DNA of 64,000 nucleotides, taken from contig NZ_CP109150.1 of the NCBI RefSeq assembly GCF_035920365.1, forward strand, positions 2,232,001-2,296,000, written 5' to 3'. Made by a program: the position numbers and the translations under genes. Below, one piece after another: positions 63,671 through 64,000 of the stretch. Under the pieces are notes generated by a model. That model did no database searches. It saw only the letters and a list, made by a program, of their open reading frames with translations, and was not told the origin of the DNA. Position 1 is the stretch's first letter. Each line of letters begins with the position of its first letter. Origin of the DNA: Micromonospora sp. NBC_01740 (GTDB lineage: Bacteria > Actinomycetota > Actinomycetes > Mycobacteriales > Micromonosporaceae).

Positions 63671-64000
63671 GTGGAAGCTCTGAGACTGATACTTCGCTAC
63701 GTCCATTTGATCGGTTTCGCCCTGCTGCTCGGCGGCGCGATCGTCCAGTACATCAGCGGGAAGCTGCGGATCAACCCGGCCATGCTCTGGGGGTCCGTGA
63801 TCATGCTGGCGACCGGGATCGGCCTCTCGGCGCCGCTGCGTGACGGCGACGAGCCGGCCCCCGCGAAACTTGTTACCAAGTTGGTGCTCGCCATACTGAT
63901 CTTTGTCATGGTCTTCTTTTCCCGGAAGCGCGACGTGGTCAACCGTGGGCACTTCCTGGCAATCGTCGGGTTGACCCTGGTCAACGCGGCGGTGGCCGTC
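63671..64000 (+). CDS. Hypothetical membrane protein (3' end outside window)
   Basis: The first 110 residues are visible. They contain about four hydrophobic segments (LILRYVHLIGFALLLGGAIVQYI, AMLWGSVIMLATGIGL, LVTKLVLAILIFVMVFF and FLAIVGLTLVNAAVAV) separated by short charged loops with RYVHLIG and a Lys/Arg-rich loop. This resembles small four-helix actinobacterial membrane proteins with a heme-protein-like HLIG segment, but I do not name a family. The GTG start has GGGGGAGG 9 nt upstream. The gene runs off the end. Confidence 0.8.
   Translation, partial: MEALRLILRYVHLIGFALLLGGAIVQYISGKLRINPAMLWGSVIMLATGIGLSAPLRDGDEPAPAKLVTKLVLAILIFVMVFFSRKRDVVNRGHFLAIVGLTLVNAAVAV

Overview
This is a very GC-rich actinobacterial chromosome segment. 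Gene families, start-codon habits (many GTG starts, many apparently leaderless) and gene order point to the family Micromonosporaceae, probably Micromonospora or a close relative. This assignment is an inference, because there is no rRNA in the window. No CRISPR array, insertion sequence, integrase or prophage was seen.

Layout. (1) 0.2-8.0 kb is a conserved actinobacterial block: a zinc-ribbon FmdB/Ruc-type protein behind a CIRCE heat-shock operator, 5-formyltetrahydrofolate cyclo-ligase, an inserted GGDEF diguanylate cyclase, galU, a MoeA/gephyrin-like protein (Glp), rimJ and the membrane divisome protein SepX/GlpR. From memory, this order matches Mycobacterium tuberculosis Rv0991c-Rv0996. 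(2) 8.0-22 kb is an accessory stretch around a tRNA-Ala gene. It holds two SAM methyltransferases, two aminoglycoside-phosphotransferase-fold kinases, a MarR-type regulator behind a MerR-type promoter, a large secreted zinc carboxypeptidase, a glycosyltransferase, surface or membrane proteins with low-complexity repeats, a phosphopantetheinyl transferase and a secreted HNH-type nuclease. (3) 22.4-44 kb returns to housekeeping genes: protein O-mannosyltransferase, rsmI, metG, tatD, ksgA (rsmA), ispE, an ABC-F ATPase, two DUF4383 membrane proteins, a fatty-acid desaturase with a TetR gene, a helix-turn-helix protein with a LAGLIDADG-like domain next to tRNA-Gln, then glmU, prs, rplY and pth. (4) 43.9-47 kb is a sulfate-activation set (cysQ-like, cysD, cysN), followed by galE-galK on the other strand. 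(5) 49.5-54.6 kb holds a CBS-domain CorC-like protein, trpS, a 2H phosphoesterase, a YihY-type membrane protein, a GntR regulator and small genes. (6) 54.7-63.6 kb is a maltose/maltodextrin locus: a LacI regulator and a GH13 alpha-glucosidase on the minus strand, divergent from a binding protein, two permeases and a second GH13 enzyme. Shared CTTGC/GCAAG operator-like sites connect the two arms, and no ATPase gene is present. The window ends inside a small membrane-protein gene.

The most interesting signals are: the CIRCE element in front of the Ruc-like gene; a 19-bp exact copy of the tRNA-Ala interior about 400 bp downstream, which looks like an attachment-site scar; a MerR-type 19-bp-spacer promoter driving the MarR-like gene; a perfect 34-bp palindrome in the leader of the ABC-F gene; a HTH/LAGLIDADG-like protein beside tRNA-Gln; a 53-bp tandem duplication ending exactly at the rimJ start codon; and a MoeA-like protein with altered active-site motifs encoded beside its presumed membrane receptor.
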